Assembly: GCA_951213105.1 (NCBI GenBank)
Contig: OX578152.1
Span: 71,742,680 to 71,806,679, forward strand
Source: Amaurobius ferox
Taxonomy: Eukaryota > Arthropoda > Arachnida > Araneae > Amaurobiidae
DNA: 64,000 bases
Reading direction: 5' to 3'
The translations under genes and the position numbers were made by a program. The notes beneath the pieces were generated by a model. That model did no database searches and was not told the origin of the DNA. It saw only the letters and a list, made by a program, of their open reading frames with translations. Below, one piece after another: positions 42,517 to 53,990 of this stretch. Position 1 is the stretch's first letter; each line of letters opens with the position of its first letter.

Positions 42517-43876
42517 CTAGTGCCTCGGCCAAGGATTTACGATCGTAGTCGTTTGAACGTTCGTCCAGATGACCCGAGGCCTTCTCTTATGAGGCCGAAT
42601 GAATTTGAAGTCAGAGGCCAGATCAGCATTGGCAGAAAGCTTGGCGGCCATGGCATCGAGGCCCATACCACTGGACGCCTCGATGGCCAACCCACCGTTA
42701 GCAATCATTTTAATATCCTCCACTATCACAGCATCGTCCGATGGATTAACTGAAGAACATATTATTTTGTTAACATCTCGAAACTCGCATGATGCCCTTG
42801 GCTTTACCAAAAGTACATTAGTTGCAACCCGGGAACGAGAGCGAGATCTGCTCCTAGTCCCAGAAACATCCACATCTGCGAAGGAGCGACAGGGAACAGA
42901 AGCCATAACAGGCGTAGCAACAGTGGGAACAGCAATAGTCCCGGCCTCCAAAGCCGATACCTCTCTGTTCAATATTGTTCCAAGTGTATCTCGAAAGATC
43001 GAAAAACATTTCTCATTTTCCTTGTACTTGGCGTCCAAAGCCCAATTCTCATTTTGGAGTTTTGCCAGAAGAAGAGTCTTAGATGTCTTCTTGTTCGCAC
43101 CAGTAGAAGTAGAGATTATTTCCTCAAGATTCTTAAGAACATTTCCTTTAGGAGTACCACTCTCTCTGATTCCAGTAGTCTTGCCTCCAAAGAAACATTT
43201 AACTCACGTAATTCATCTTTCTTATATTCTTCTATTAACTTAGCATAATCTCTCATCAATTTCCCGTAATTAGTTTGTAACGTGGAATAATCACTCCCCA
43301 AATTACTATCTGCCGCTTTAACCTTTATAAGTTCCTCCGTAATTCTATTCCATTCCTCTTTAGTCTTATTAAATGCCTTCAAATTCAAAGCATTTTCACT
43401 AATTAACTTTTCTCTTTCATATTTAAATTTATCATCCATTGCATCACCATGGTCCTTCATCCTAACTACATTATCCTTTTTAACTCTTAAATTATCTCTC
43501 AACACTGACAGATCCTTTTCCATAAGGGAATTCCTAGTCTCTAAATCATTGGCATGAATTTTCAATTGGTTCAATTCATTTGACTTTTCTACATATTTAT
43601 CCGTCAATTCATTAAGTTTAGCTTTAAATTTAGTAGATACCGCTCCTTCATTGTATACATTTACTTTTCTATATTCTTCCACAATAGGAATAAATATTGA
43701 AGTAATGAACTCAATCTGTTTAGTGCCCGGAAATTTCGAACGACCTTCCTTGAAAAGAATCACTATTTCTTCAAAATTTTCAGCAAGAAATTTCATGTAT
43801 ACTGTTTCAGTCTCTTCCTGAGATAAGCCGTTAAAGTACTGCTCCTAGGCAGCCTTAATACCTTCTACATTAGACA
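42517..43876 (-). pseudogene. LINE ORF1 (B2)
   Basis: Coiled-coil frame of 226 codons (43116-43796) including 12 codons absent from B1 (around NALNLKAFNKTKEE), plus the SR-rich second frame (42517-43038). It has the same early TAG after the likely ATG (about 43878) as B1. A 214-codon plus-strand ORF (42599-43243) is its antisense shadow. Confidence 0.72.
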
Positions 43877-45772
43877 TGTTCAAGGTTTCAGCAAAAATAA
43901 CCGAAGAAAAATTCAAAACATCAAAGAATTGCCGTAGTTGTCAACAATTTGAATTCAGCCAATCCGCGAGCTGGAAATCAGTGACGTCACTTCAGGTAAA
44001 GGGTCTCTTAAAACACAAAAAGAAACGATCCCAACTTAGCAACAGAAATAATAATTCGGAATCAGCCAATCAGCGATCAGGAAAGTAGTGATGTCATACG
44101 GTCTGAGAGCTCTCCAGAGACACAAGTTTGATTAATTTCGTAAAACTTTAAAAATTGGCTTATTTCTTAAACAAAATCAATATTCAGATAAAACTAAAGG
44201 TCTTAAGCATGAAAATAACATCAGTTTTTACTATATTTCTACCAATAATCAGAAAACAGCACTCAAAGTTTCAAAATCTTCTATCACTTCGCTTTTTAAC
44301 TAAAAGCCTTTACTATGAGTTTTAACTATAATGAAAATTAATATCTTCCAAAAAACAGTTAAATATACTTCAAATAATGACTATATAAACTGTATAAGTC
44401 AAAATTATTAGAAATAAAGGAACAGCAAGGCCAGTTTAGCAACCAAAACAAACCGTGTTTCCAGTAAACAAACCAACAGATCATTCAGATGTAACTTCAC
44501 ACAGCCGCAAGATCACAGTAGATCAATAGAGTAACTTGAATTAAACTTTAAATTAACTTATCTATAAAGTTTGGATGACATCAATCCTTCCAGATCATAA
44601 TTATCAAGCACTTTAAAACGGACTAGTCCCTCCGCCGAAACCGAAGCACAGCTGAATCCTTGATAATAACCAGCCTCAGTAAAGAATAAATAAGCGTAAT
44701 TCACTACAATAAACGATAATAAATCAATCAGAACGCTTCAAAAATTGATAATATAACACTTTAAACTCCCAAAGATTATTATAAACAAACCATTATGAGA
44801 AATAACTTCGTTCTTGGGCAATATAATCCATATAGGTCAGGGAAGTCAGATGTATAAACACCATATTTTGAATCCAGTTAGAATTAGAAAGAGTCAAAAG
44901 ACTTCCCCGCAGCAATTCAAACAAAGCTCAATTACTTTGAAACCGGTCGTTGTTATACTAATTGTTTACTATCATATCAAAGTAAAGAATTTTTCCGTAT
45001 TTTTATTGCTATCCACAATTTTCAAAACACAATATTTCATTCAGAAATTCAGTTTCAAAACTTTAGAAAAGACCAGAAAATTTTGTTTTTAACTATATGT
45101 CCAGGCACCATAAACAAAGAATCAAAGGTAGCAACAGTAGCAGTAGTAAAAGCAAAACCGGTAACTCGACGTCATCAAAGTACAAATTAATTATTATAAA
45201 TTATCAGCAGAGATATCAATTCCATTCTTAAGTATTAACATCCATATAGATCAGAGATAATAATTAAATAGTCACTATATTTTTACCCCACTTAGTACTG
45301 GAGAAATCCAAAAGGCTGCCCCGCAGCAAGTCATATAATGTTCAATATTATCAAAACCAGTCAGTACTATACTATTTTAATTATATCACCATATAAAACA
45401 GAATATTCTTGAATTTTTAGTATTAACAATACTCACAGAGTTATATTATAACGACCAGCATCACCATTATAAACTTCCAAAAATCTTGAGAAAAATTTTA
45501 ACTCAAAACTACTTCGTAGTTAATCTGCCGCCATTGCAAGTCTTTAACGTTGGATCTCAAATTCACTTAACACAGTGTTGAAAGCAAATTATAAAAACAC
45601 TTATAAACACACAATTATATATACAATGCTCATTTAAACTATACTATACTGTTCCACAACATAAGGCCATCAATTCATAACTAGCACCAAGTTTTCAAAC
45701 ACCATATTTCACCAAATATCAACAATTTTACACAAGCTCCAAAACAACCAACATTCACAATTGCCGCCATTG
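43877..45772 (-). promoter_or_regulatory. LINE 5' region with diverged monomers (B2)
   Basis: Counterpart of 26731-28735 without the 111-bp templated insertion. The monomer boundary region 45044-45281 (ending AATAGTCACTATA) is the best source for the fragment at 47931-48168, because both read AAGTATTAACATCC where B1 reads AAGTAATGCATCC. Confidence 0.5.
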
Positions 45773-45821
45773 CTGGGGATGGGGAATTAAGAGCTTAGCA
45801 TGTGGTCATTATAAAATTTAA

Positions 45822-46310
45822 GTTAGCGCGCGGGAATTGCACTCGGAAGGCCAGGGTTCGATTCCCGCCACTGCCAAAACTGCCGCCGTGTCAACACAGA
45901 GTACGATCACGTTAAACATGTGGGTCCGTAAGTCCTTCCGAGAAGTTGGTGGTAGGGGAAGGAGGATACGGTCCCTGTGGAAGCCTCCCCCACTGGGTTC
46001 CGGTCTAAATTGGGTCAATAAAAAGAAAGTTATGGACATTGTCGCGGAGTTCGAAGTAGCCCAGTGGTTAGCGCGGGGGAATTGCACTCGGTAGGCCAGG
46101 GTTCGATTCCCGCCACTGCCAAAACTGTTCACGCGGAGTACGATCACGTTAAACATGTGGGTCCGTAAGTCCTCCCGAGATGTTGGTGGTAGGGGAAGGA
46201 GGGCACGGTCCCTGTGGATGCCTCCCCACTGGGTTCCGGTCTAAATTGGGTGGCACTTCCTGGCCGTCCGAATAGTTACCTTACACCTTTCTGGTAGGTC
46301 GCGCTAGGGA
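45822..46310 (+). mobile_element. tRNA-headed SINE pair (B2)
   Basis: Counterpart of 28784-29273, same structure and same loss of the final hairpin arm and tail. Confidence 0.8.
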
Positions 46311-47138
46311 GTTTGTCACGGTCAGAATTTTCAAGGGTAGCGAACAGGCTGGTCGCCGAAGGCGGCGAGTAAGAAATAAAGCAAATTGAAATTCTTTACA
46401 ATTATGTTAATAATTAGAAAATAAGCATTATTTAGAGATTATTTAGATGTAATTGTGAATATCAGAGCACGTGAAATTGTATTTAACATTTTAACTCCCG
46501 TATTTAACATTTGAAGCAAGCAAATATTGTTTATTTGTAATGAAAATGAATGGGTGATGGGGAAGGGTACATTTTAAAGCAATTGTCCTCATTCTACATC
46601 ACTGTTTCAACAGGTACGAAAACTACTAAGGAAAATATGCAAATTGAAATCCCATTTCGGCGTGGATTTCAAATTGAAACCGATTTTGTCTTTTCAAACC
46701 TTAATTCCATTTTTGTATCTATATCCCGAGAGGTCATATGTAAAGTATTTCAACGGTAGCCATGTAGATAGTGTTTAGTTAATCTAAAACGTAAAACATT
46801 ATTTTATGTTTCCCAGAGAATGTGAGATTAAAAAAAATAAAATATTTTATTGTGATTTCCATATGTATCGGTAATATTTTAAAATTATGATTTATGTAAT
46901 AAATGATTCCGGAAATTTAAAACATCAAATCCCGTCGAAGTTGCAAAAATCAGGAAAGCTGCGCTAAATAAAGCTGCAGTTAATTGGAAAAGGGTGGAAT
47001 ATATCACAGACCATATTCACCAGACAGTGTTTTGTGGCTATGACGAATGTTGTTAACATTGGAGTTGCTGGGTATAAAAATACACTGTGAAGGGCTTCTT
47101 ACAATTCCGTTGTTAATGTAGAGCGATTGACCGCGACT
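46311..47138. other. Mixed stretch with 69-codon ORF and RT-repeat debris (B2)
   Basis: Counterpart of 29274-30100. The ORF lies at 46550-46759. No further gene is recognised. Confidence 0.45.
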
Positions 47139-47150
47139 TCGTTATTATGT

Positions 47151-47426
47151 TGTTGTTGACTAAATGAGCTCCTGTTTCGGCGGAGCAAATTCAGGATCAG
47201 TGACGCAGGAAAGAACGAAGAAAGACACAAGACGGAAGAACAAAGTTTAATACAAGAAAACATCACTGACGAAGGTCGGAGGGGGTGGAGCTTCACATTT
47301 TGACAAGGACCCAGAAGGCGGAAGACTGACTTTATCCTCACGAAACATCCATGCCTTATTCGGGATTCGAACCCGAGTCCACAAGACAGCAGCCGAAGAC
47401 GCTATCCACTTCACCGCCTGGGCGGC
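47151..47426 (-). mobile_element. tRNA-SINE of the second type, without the 59-bp insert (B2)
   Basis: Same element and same 12-bp duplication (TCGTTATTATGT at 47139-47150 and 47427-47438) as 30113-30461. At the mini-element site it has a single AGGTCGGAGGGGGT (47273-47286), the empty target. Confidence 0.85.
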
Positions 47427-47438
47427 TCGTTATTATGT

Positions 47439-47930
47439 AAATACCTTTAATAGTAAAAAACTGTGGATGTTATTGCGTATATATTTTAAAGCAGATTCCA
47501 CTATCTTTTTCCTATTATTTGCAACTTATCTATCAGCCATAATGCAATTTTCGTGATGAGTGGAAGAATTTCTAGATTTACTCATATTTTCAAGAATAAT
47601 GGTAAATATTGTATTAAAAATTACAGGCCCATTTCTATTATTTCTCCATTTACTAAAGTTTTCTAATTTATTATACATTAAGAACGTCTACAATCAAGTT
47701 AGTTATAACATAACGTATAACATAATTTAATGTTCCTCAAGAAAGCATGAGTTTGAATAAATTATTCAAATAGAAATATTTTAGTGTAATTCCTATATCC
47801 ACCGAAATATTTTGAAATTATATCTTTTATAATAAATAACTTCCAAATTTTTATACGTCGTATGAACTGCTACAGTGATTAAATCCACAAAACTGTACTA
47901 AATAAGGCTGCATTTAATTGAATATGTTAA
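47439..47930 (+). pseudogene. Non-LTR reverse-transcriptase repeat, decayed (B2)
   Basis: Counterpart of 30474-30964, with the ATTACAGGCCCATTTCTATT (NYRPISII) region near 47620. Confidence 0.55.
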
Positions 47931-48168
47931 CAGAAATTCAGTTTCAAAACTTTAGAAAAGACCAGAAAATTTTGTTTTTAACTATATGTCCAGGCACCAT
48001 AAACAAAGAATCAAAGGTAGCAACAGTAGCAGTAGTAAAAGTAAAACCGGTAACTCGACGTCATCAAAGTACAAATTAATTAATTTAAATTATCAGCAGA
48101 GATATCAATTCCATTCTTAAGTATTAACATCCATATCGATCAGAGATAATAATTAAATAGTCACTATA
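47931..48168. repeat. 238-bp stray copy of the LINE 5' monomer boundary
   Basis: Matches 45044-45281 with only a few changes (GTAAAACC for GCAAAACC; AATTTAAATT for ATTATAAATT; CGATCAG for AGATCAG). It has no visible target-site duplication or tail. It is isolated from any LINE coding sequence and sits inside a reverse-transcriptase repeat of another family. Confidence 0.8.
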
Positions 48169-48169
48169 A

Positions 48170-49130
48170 GTATGCGCGTGGGCTTTTGCGATTTAAAAAA
48201 GGGTGCTTCACCCTATTACAGCTAGTTTTAAAGTAAAGCGTATGACCGAAGATACTCTCCAGGTAATCATTGATTGATTCCTTATGAGGAAGGGTGCCAA
48301 AAATTTAGTTGTGGCGTATGAAAATGCACTGTAAAAGACTTCTTACAAATTCGTTGATAATTTAAAGCAATTGACCGTAACTTAACTTTTAAGTAAATAC
48401 ATTTAACAGTAAAAAAACTGTGGGTGTTCTTGCGTATATTTTTAAAGCGGGGTTCCACTTGTGTATCCTTTTGTTATTATAACTTTAAAATTGAGGGATC
48501 AGTTGGATTTAGTTTATACAATTTATTCTAGAGCGTTTGATTGGACAGATCATGCTATTTTGAATAGTTTAATTAGTATTCATAAAATGAAGAGTATCGG
48601 TTTTTGTTTTGATTTGGTTATACTAACAGAAAAACACGTGCTTTTAATGAACTTGCGCATATGAAGTATGAGCGTGGGCTTTTGCTATTTAAAAAAGGGT
48701 GTTTCACCCTATTACAGCTAGTTTTAATATTTGAAATTGTGATTCTGCAATTCTGTGTGCAATTTCATGTATTTGTGTAAATTATCACCTTTATTCCTAT
48801 TATAGTTTTCGAGTAAAAGGATCACAAAATTAAAGCAATGTTGATTTCGCTTCGTCAGGAATGGAGAATGGACTTCTGTTCGTTCTATTATAATCAAAAT
48901 CCTATTTATCTTTTAAGTTTTCATGTGTTAATTATAGTTCTTGAATGAGTAACGGTATTTTGGGGTGCCCCAGAGCTCTGTGCCTACTTAGTCCTTATTT
49001 ATTATTTTTATTAATCAGTTTGCTGCTTGTTTTAAAAATTGCCTATTCTATACCGATGATGTGTATCTTTTTCTCGTAGAAAAATATCTATTTAATTTTC
49101 TTACTTGAAACTGTACCTGGCGTTGCCCGG
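48170..49130 (+). pseudogene. Non-LTR reverse-transcriptase debris, including palm motifs
   Basis: Relic of the same jockey/CR1-group element as 3336-5790, internally deleted. QLDLVYTIYSRAFDWTDHAI (about 48498-48560) is the first catalytic motif. A GVPQSSVPT-like island at about 48960 is followed by KNCLFYTDDVYLFLVEK near 49035-49085, the catalytic YxDD box. A 62-bp segment (AGTATGAGCGTGGGCTTTTG) occurs at 48170 and again at 48665. Near 49117 is TGGCGTTGCCCGG, also seen at other repeat ends in arthropods. Confidence 0.6.
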
Positions 49131-49430
49131 AATGCAAAGCAGGGATTAATTGAATTAACTCATTAAGGTTTTTGAAAGACTTGCGCGAGCACATGCTTAA
49201 ATTACAAAACACACACGAGCTCCAAATAATGGCCTAATCGCAATTTAGACCACTGTTCCGGTACGTAATAAGCCTTGGTCCTGGCGCTTGGCACATCGAA
49301 TGCTCGACACGACTGCGGATTATTCCCTAAACAGTGGACCAGAAAATATACATTTGTTCGCAAAAGTGGATCAGGGAAGGCACATGTAATCATCGCAGAT
49401 GCTCAGAATTCCCCATATAGACAATTTCTT
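49131..49430. other. Unassigned; possible N-terminal debris of the next Tc1 element
   Basis: No recognised motif in any frame. A 63-codon minus frame is unsupported. Confidence 0.3.
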
Positions 49431-50125
49431 AAAAGGATAGAGTAGTCAGAAGTGGCACTACGTCCAAACCAATGGCTCCGCCGTCCTTCATGTATCATGT
49501 ATCAAGATATTTGGATACGACTGGCAGAAGATGAGGTTAAGTGTTGACGTCCATTAAGGCATTATCACTGACCCCTCAACATAGACAGAACCGTCTGTAT
49601 TGGTGCCGATCTCGGTCAGCCTGGGCACTGTTCGATTGGAGGCATGTTGTCTTTAGCGACGAATCCCTTTTCTCTCTCAGTGCTGATGGCCGCCGCATAT
49701 GTGTATGGGAAAGGGGCGATCAGCGTTCCGACCCCGCATTTGTTGTCGAGTGGCATATGGTCACGTAGTGTAACAATCCTGGGAGCGATCTCGTGGGTTT
49801 GCTGATTGCCTCTAGTTGTGTTGCAAGCTAATCAGACTGCTCGCTTGTACGTCGCCAAAATTATTCAGCCTATTGTCTTGTTTATGCTGTCAAGCCGCCC
49901 AGGTTTCATTTACCAATAAGACAACGCTCGACCACATACTGCAGGACATCCTCAACAATGTCTTGGAGGATTTTATACCCTCCCATGGCCTTCCAGGACC
50001 ACAGATCTATAGAACAGGTCTGGGACATGCTGGGATGGCAGTTACAGCTTTCTCAGAAAACCACAGAATTAGTTGACCAGTTACAACATTTGTGGTACAA
50101 TCTCCCGCAGGTGGGACATAAGCAA
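49431..50125 (+). pseudogene. Tc1-like transposase of a second subfamily, broken
   Basis: A DD34E transposase unrelated in detail to the 7011 element. TPQHRQNRLYWCRSRSAW leads to WRHVVFSDESLFSLSADG (first catalytic Asp) and ICVWERGDQRSDPAFVVEWH (about 49565-49760). After several frame breaks, a DNARPHTA-like island is preceded by a TAA (about 49915-49945), and SIEQVWDMLGWQLQ carries the Glu (about 50010-50050). No terminal inverted repeats were found, so it is a truncated copy. Confidence 0.78.
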
Positions 50126-51236
50126 CTTAATTGACTTTATGTAGTACCTAATATCGGTGCAATGATCGAGAGGAGAATCGGTATAATCCCGAACCAAAAG
50201 AAGTGGGCATGAAGGCTTTGAGATATTTTCTGATAAATAATTATCTTCTTCATTCACATCTACACACAGTGCACTAATCAAATTTAGTTCAATTCTCTAC
50301 AATAGTTTGCAACTTATGAAGGGTCACTGATATTGACAACATCTCGTTTTATAGCTAGACTACGTATATTTTTCGAATTTTTTTTCTGCTTTCATATTTA
50401 GTCAGTATTTGCTGAATACTACCTGAATCGGATCCAAATCTCTTTTGTGGCTTTTGAAATTATGAAGTGTTAACAATTTGACCCTCCATCCCCCAACAAG
50501 TCTCCAAAGAATATCCACAGACTCACAAAATAATGTTTGATATTTAGGGGCACCTGAGTTGTATTTACGGTGAAAACTCGACTTGCAATTTAACCCAAAT
50601 CACCATTCTTTTCTTAGGCTATATTGATTAAGGTAAGATGTTTAATTAATCTACTGCTAAAGTCCCTCTTACAAGAAAAGTGGTACAATTCACAATCACT
50701 ATCCCCATATATTCGTTTAACTCCGCTGAAGGAAATGTTAAAGGCTCGCAGATCACATAAATAACATCATTTTTAGAAAATGGTGCTGGAGAACGATTAT
50801 CTACAAAGACGTATGGCTAGCTTGGTGTTAAATATATGGAACTAAAACAAAATTCGTGAAGTGGGCCACCTTGTAGACACTGGCCAACATTAATTGGCTG
50901 ACCATCCTTACCAACTTTTTTAGTTTCTGATATTATTGTATAGATAAAGTATTGTTTCTAGATAATATTTGAATTAAAGATTTTGACGAATAAGCACTTT
51001 TTGAGACTTCCTGAACCCATTTTCATTATTTTTACAAGAGTGGTCACCTGTGTGTGAACGAACATAGGAACGAATGCAACTGCTGCTATCAAATTTTACG
51101 TTTAGACGCATTTTGTGGAAAGCTAAGACTTGATATAATACTTAGTAATTATCATGATTGGAACCCGAATTATTCGAATTTTAAGATTTTCATAGCATTA
51201 TTTCCTATAGAAAACAATGATATTTCCTGAAGATGG
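50126..51236. other. Unique AT-rich stretch, nothing recognised
   Basis: No repeat partner elsewhere in the window, no coding frame and no RNA signature seen. Confidence 0.4.
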
Positions 51237-51238
51237 TA

Positions 51239-52609
51239 CAGTGACCGCCGCTTATAAGAAACACGTTCGTTTCGCTCGTTTTGTTTCTTATAAGCAGTTG
51301 TTTCTTAAATCCGGAAATTTTTTAAATATCGTTCTTTCATTGTAAATACTAACTATTGAACACAGTTTTACAGAATTTAAAAGATAAATGTATATAAGTA
51401 AAATATTAGTACGTACATAATACATTTGTAAATTAAGTTTTGCATTCAAAAATATTTCTCATTTTACAAATTAAGCCTTACAACTTAAATTATTATCTAT
51501 ATGCATATAGTATGCAGTTAAATAAGAATAAAAAGTAAAACTCATAGGTCGTTCATTTATGTATAAGAGCATAGTACATTTTCATACATACCGTAATCTA
51601 TTACTGAAGAATAGCAAAAAACTTATCCAGTATTGTTTGTGCTAACGAGTCTGTGATTAGTTTACGTACATCCATTTCTAAATCATAAAACAGTCCATAA
51701 ACTTTTTCTGATGCCCCTCTGTGTTCAAGAGTTTTTCTAATTATAGTTAGGGCTTCTCGCGACTGTTTGGCTGTAGGAAAATTTTCTTCTTGTGGAACGT
51801 CGTCTTCATTTTCTTCTTCATTGCAAACATTCTGAATTTCCGCACTATGTCATCATCATTGTTTTCTTCAGATGTTTGTAAATTTTCGTCGATGTGAATC
51901 CATTCTTCGAAAGGTGCTTCAAATTCTTCTTCATCTTCTGCTGGTATGGCAACATTATTTTTCAAAAATCCTGCTTTACGGAAGCAATTAAAAATGCATA
52001 TGTCAGAAACTTTTTTCCATGCGCCTGCGATCATATGGATAGCATCAAGCAAGGTTGTTTTCTTGCTTATTGACTACACGGAGGTGGAGAATCATACTTT
52101 TTAAGTAAACTTTGCTTTTCAAGCAAAGTAAGGTTTTGCGACATGCTTCACTAGCAAAACATAAAATGACTAACTAAAGCTGTACGAATCTTATTTGAGT
52201 GCATAAGCAAAGATGCCTTTCCTTATCAGTACGTTTCCTTAACTGCCAAAAGATTAAAGCTCGTTTCTTACTGGTTTGGGGTTGTACTCCCCAAGTCTTT
52301 CTGCGGAGAAATCCTCTGTCATCCTTTGTTACATAGCAAACTCCCACCCCCTCCCCGTACGCCCAGAGACAAGAGATAACAACTCGTCCTTCAGTTAACC
52401 TTAAACAAATCGATTTTTTTCTTTTACACCAGCGTCGCAAGGAAATCAACAAATTTTCTGTAGAAAACTGTTTCTTATAAGCGGAATCGTGTTTCTTATA
52501 AGCGACACAATTTTAATGTTAAAACGAAGTTTGTATTTGTTTCTGTCGTTTTGAGTCTTATAAACGGCTGTTTCTTATAACCACTGAATCTTATAACCGG
52601 CGGTCACTG
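51239..52609 (-). mobile_element. pogo/Tigger-like DNA transposon, internally deleted
   Basis: 1371 bp flanked by TA and bounded by ~25-bp inverted repeats. The left end reads CAGTGACCGCCGCTTATAAG; the right end, on its complement, reads CAGTGACCGCCGGTTATAAG. CAGTG-type ends with a TA target are typical of pogo/Tigger elements of the Tc1/mariner superfamily. The phrase TTTCTTATAAG(C/A) recurs at both subterminal regions (51250, 51287, 52470, 52490, 52555 and 52570), probably transposase-binding sites. Only remnants of the transposase remain. Confidence 0.85.
51601..52144 (-). pseudogene. Tigger-type transposase, N-terminus joined to C-terminus
   Basis: The first 25 codons (MSQNLTLLEKQSLLKKYDS) match the start of the N-terminal helix-turn-helix. 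The sequence then jumps, in another frame, to LLDAIHMIAGAWKKVSD and then CIFNCFRKAGFLKNN, which is the C-terminal part of pogo/Tigger/jerky transposases. The last part changes frame again near 51830 (ENFPTAKQSREALTIIRKTL) and ends near 51601. The CENP-B-type domain and the whole DDE core are missing, so the copy is non-autonomous. The normal length of about 500 residues is reduced to under 200. Confidence 0.8.
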
Positions 52610-52639
52610 TACTATGTAGTAATAGTGAGAATTTGGTTG

Positions 52640-52935
52640 TTCGAACTAGGCTATGGTTGCTAATGCTATCAGCATAGTTTGTATTGACACAGATAAGCCA
52701 ACTGCAGTCATGGGTGCTCCAAGCTGCTAACATTTTGAAAATATAAACTTTTAAAGAATTTTTTTTCAAAGCAGTTTCAAAGAATAACTTGAATACCAAA
52801 TCTGAAAAAAATAATCTCATTTTGATATTGATTAATCTTTAATTTATAATAGTGGTTTCACCCCTGTTCATTACGGCTAAATACAGGAAAGCCTTCACGC
52901 TTTTTACACCTTTTTACTGAACTTGATCTGTGTTT
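52640..52935. repeat. Older third copy of the unit end found at 1010-1280 and 53935-54180
   Basis: Shares TTTGTATTGACACAGATAA, AATAACTTGAATACCAAATC-like and CTTCACGCTTTTTACA phrases with both other copies, at visibly lower similarity. It lies just upstream of the candidate exon, so the A-type sequence was once a tandem of roughly 1.2-kb units. Confidence 0.55.
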
Positions 52936-52944
52936 GTTTGTCAG

Positions 52945-53164
52945 TGATTCAAATCTTAGAGGCCATAACTACACAGGTTTCGTTAATCACAGCATGAAAT
53001 TTGGTATGTCGGTGTTTTTTGCTGTAGGTTTTATTCTTCTGATGTTGAACCTTATCAGGTTAGCACATCCTAGTCCCGCTATAGGAATGCACTTATATTT
53101 TGGAATAACCGGAGAACCGGAGCAGCTGGAGTCCAAAGTTGATATGTCGTTGTTATTCCTACAT
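52945..53164 (+). CDS. Candidate exon with one membrane-spanning segment, unknown product
   Basis: Open for about 73 codons: HNYTGFVNHSMKFGMSVFFA, VGFILLMLNLIRLAHPSPAI, GMHLYFGITGEPEQLESKVD, MSLLFLH. The stretch FGMSVFFAVGFILLMLNLI is long and hydrophobic enough to span a membrane. It is preceded by a pyrimidine-rich TTTGTTTGTCAG acceptor and ends exactly at a consensus donor (GTAAGT at 53165), leaving a whole codon. NYT and NHS are potential N-glycosylation sites. The A1 copy has lost both frame and donor. No family recognised; it could be a duplicated host-gene exon or part of a repeat. Confidence 0.4.
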
Positions 53165-53810
53165 GTAAGTTGCATACATTTTCATACACGCATTTTTCAT
53201 CCATTGAAATGATATGCGTACTTGCTAAGAAATCAAATGAATGAACAAATATGAGGATTTAAAGTTTTATGAACATAAAGAAAGCGTATGAAAATTTTGG
53301 CAGCTTAAAATAAATATGCTAATTAATAGAAATATATTTATCTTTAAATTTATCGTTAATTATACTGAAAGCTAATTTTAAAATACTAACACTGCAAGCT
53401 ATATGTAAAATAGGAACGTTATTTTCAAGAGTTAATATTACTTTTTTGTCTATAATTTTAGAAATGTAGTCGCATAAAAATTTTGGGACATGAATAGAAT
53501 AAAAAATGTTGGCTTTATCTATACTGATTTTAGGCTGTTCGAGGATATTTTCTCTCTGATTATGCCTAATCAACTTTTTTTAATTAAGAGATATAAAATT
53601 AGAATGGGCACATGGAAATGGTTAATAATATTTTTTTTATTATTTAACAAGTTTTATAAAAAGTCATGCGATAATATTGTTTTCGCTTTGGTAGCATTTT
53701 ATAATAATGTAGCATAATGCAAGGAGCCGACGTTCATCCATATTAATAATAGGTATATATGTATTTTATTAGAAACCTCAATTAATGACACAACGAACTT
53801 GGGAATAAAG

Positions 53811-53990
53811 CCATATAGACTAGAAAAGCAAGTTATAAAGCTGTAGAACGTTCTCTTATTAGCACTAGTCAACACCAGGAACAAAGTAAACGCGTACATA
53901 GAAGCCAGTATATTCCTGTTCAAAATAGTTTGTAGTGACACAGATAAATCAAAGGCATTCATCGATGCCACTAAGCTTTTGCCAATTTAA
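53811..53990 (+). pseudogene. Small ORF (A2 copy), interrupted by a stop
   Basis: Counterpart of 899-1081: PYRLEKQVIKL then TAG where A1 has a Trp codon, then NTRNKVNAYIEASIFLFKIV and DTDKSKAFIDATKLLPI. The amino-acid tail is conserved despite the stop. Confidence 0.3.

Larger units (their letters stand above)
39080..45772 (-). mobile_element. R1-like LINE, B2 copy, interrupted by a SINE
   Basis: Same element as 22280-28735 with a SINE inserted in its endonuclease at 41505-41791. The reverse-transcriptase frame is better preserved than in B1. Exact ends are uncertain, as for B1. Confidence 0.8.
31040..48005. repeat. Tandem duplication unit B2 (17.0 kb)
   Basis: Second copy of the B unit. 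Main differences from B1 are a 287-bp SINE insertion (41505-41791), loss or absence of the 111-bp templated insert and of the 59-bp mini-element, 36 extra bp in ORF1, longer G and C runs in the endonuclease, and its own stop codons. The first 1694 bp are identical to B1. Its right end at 48005-48009 continues into unduplicated sequence. Confidence 0.95.
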
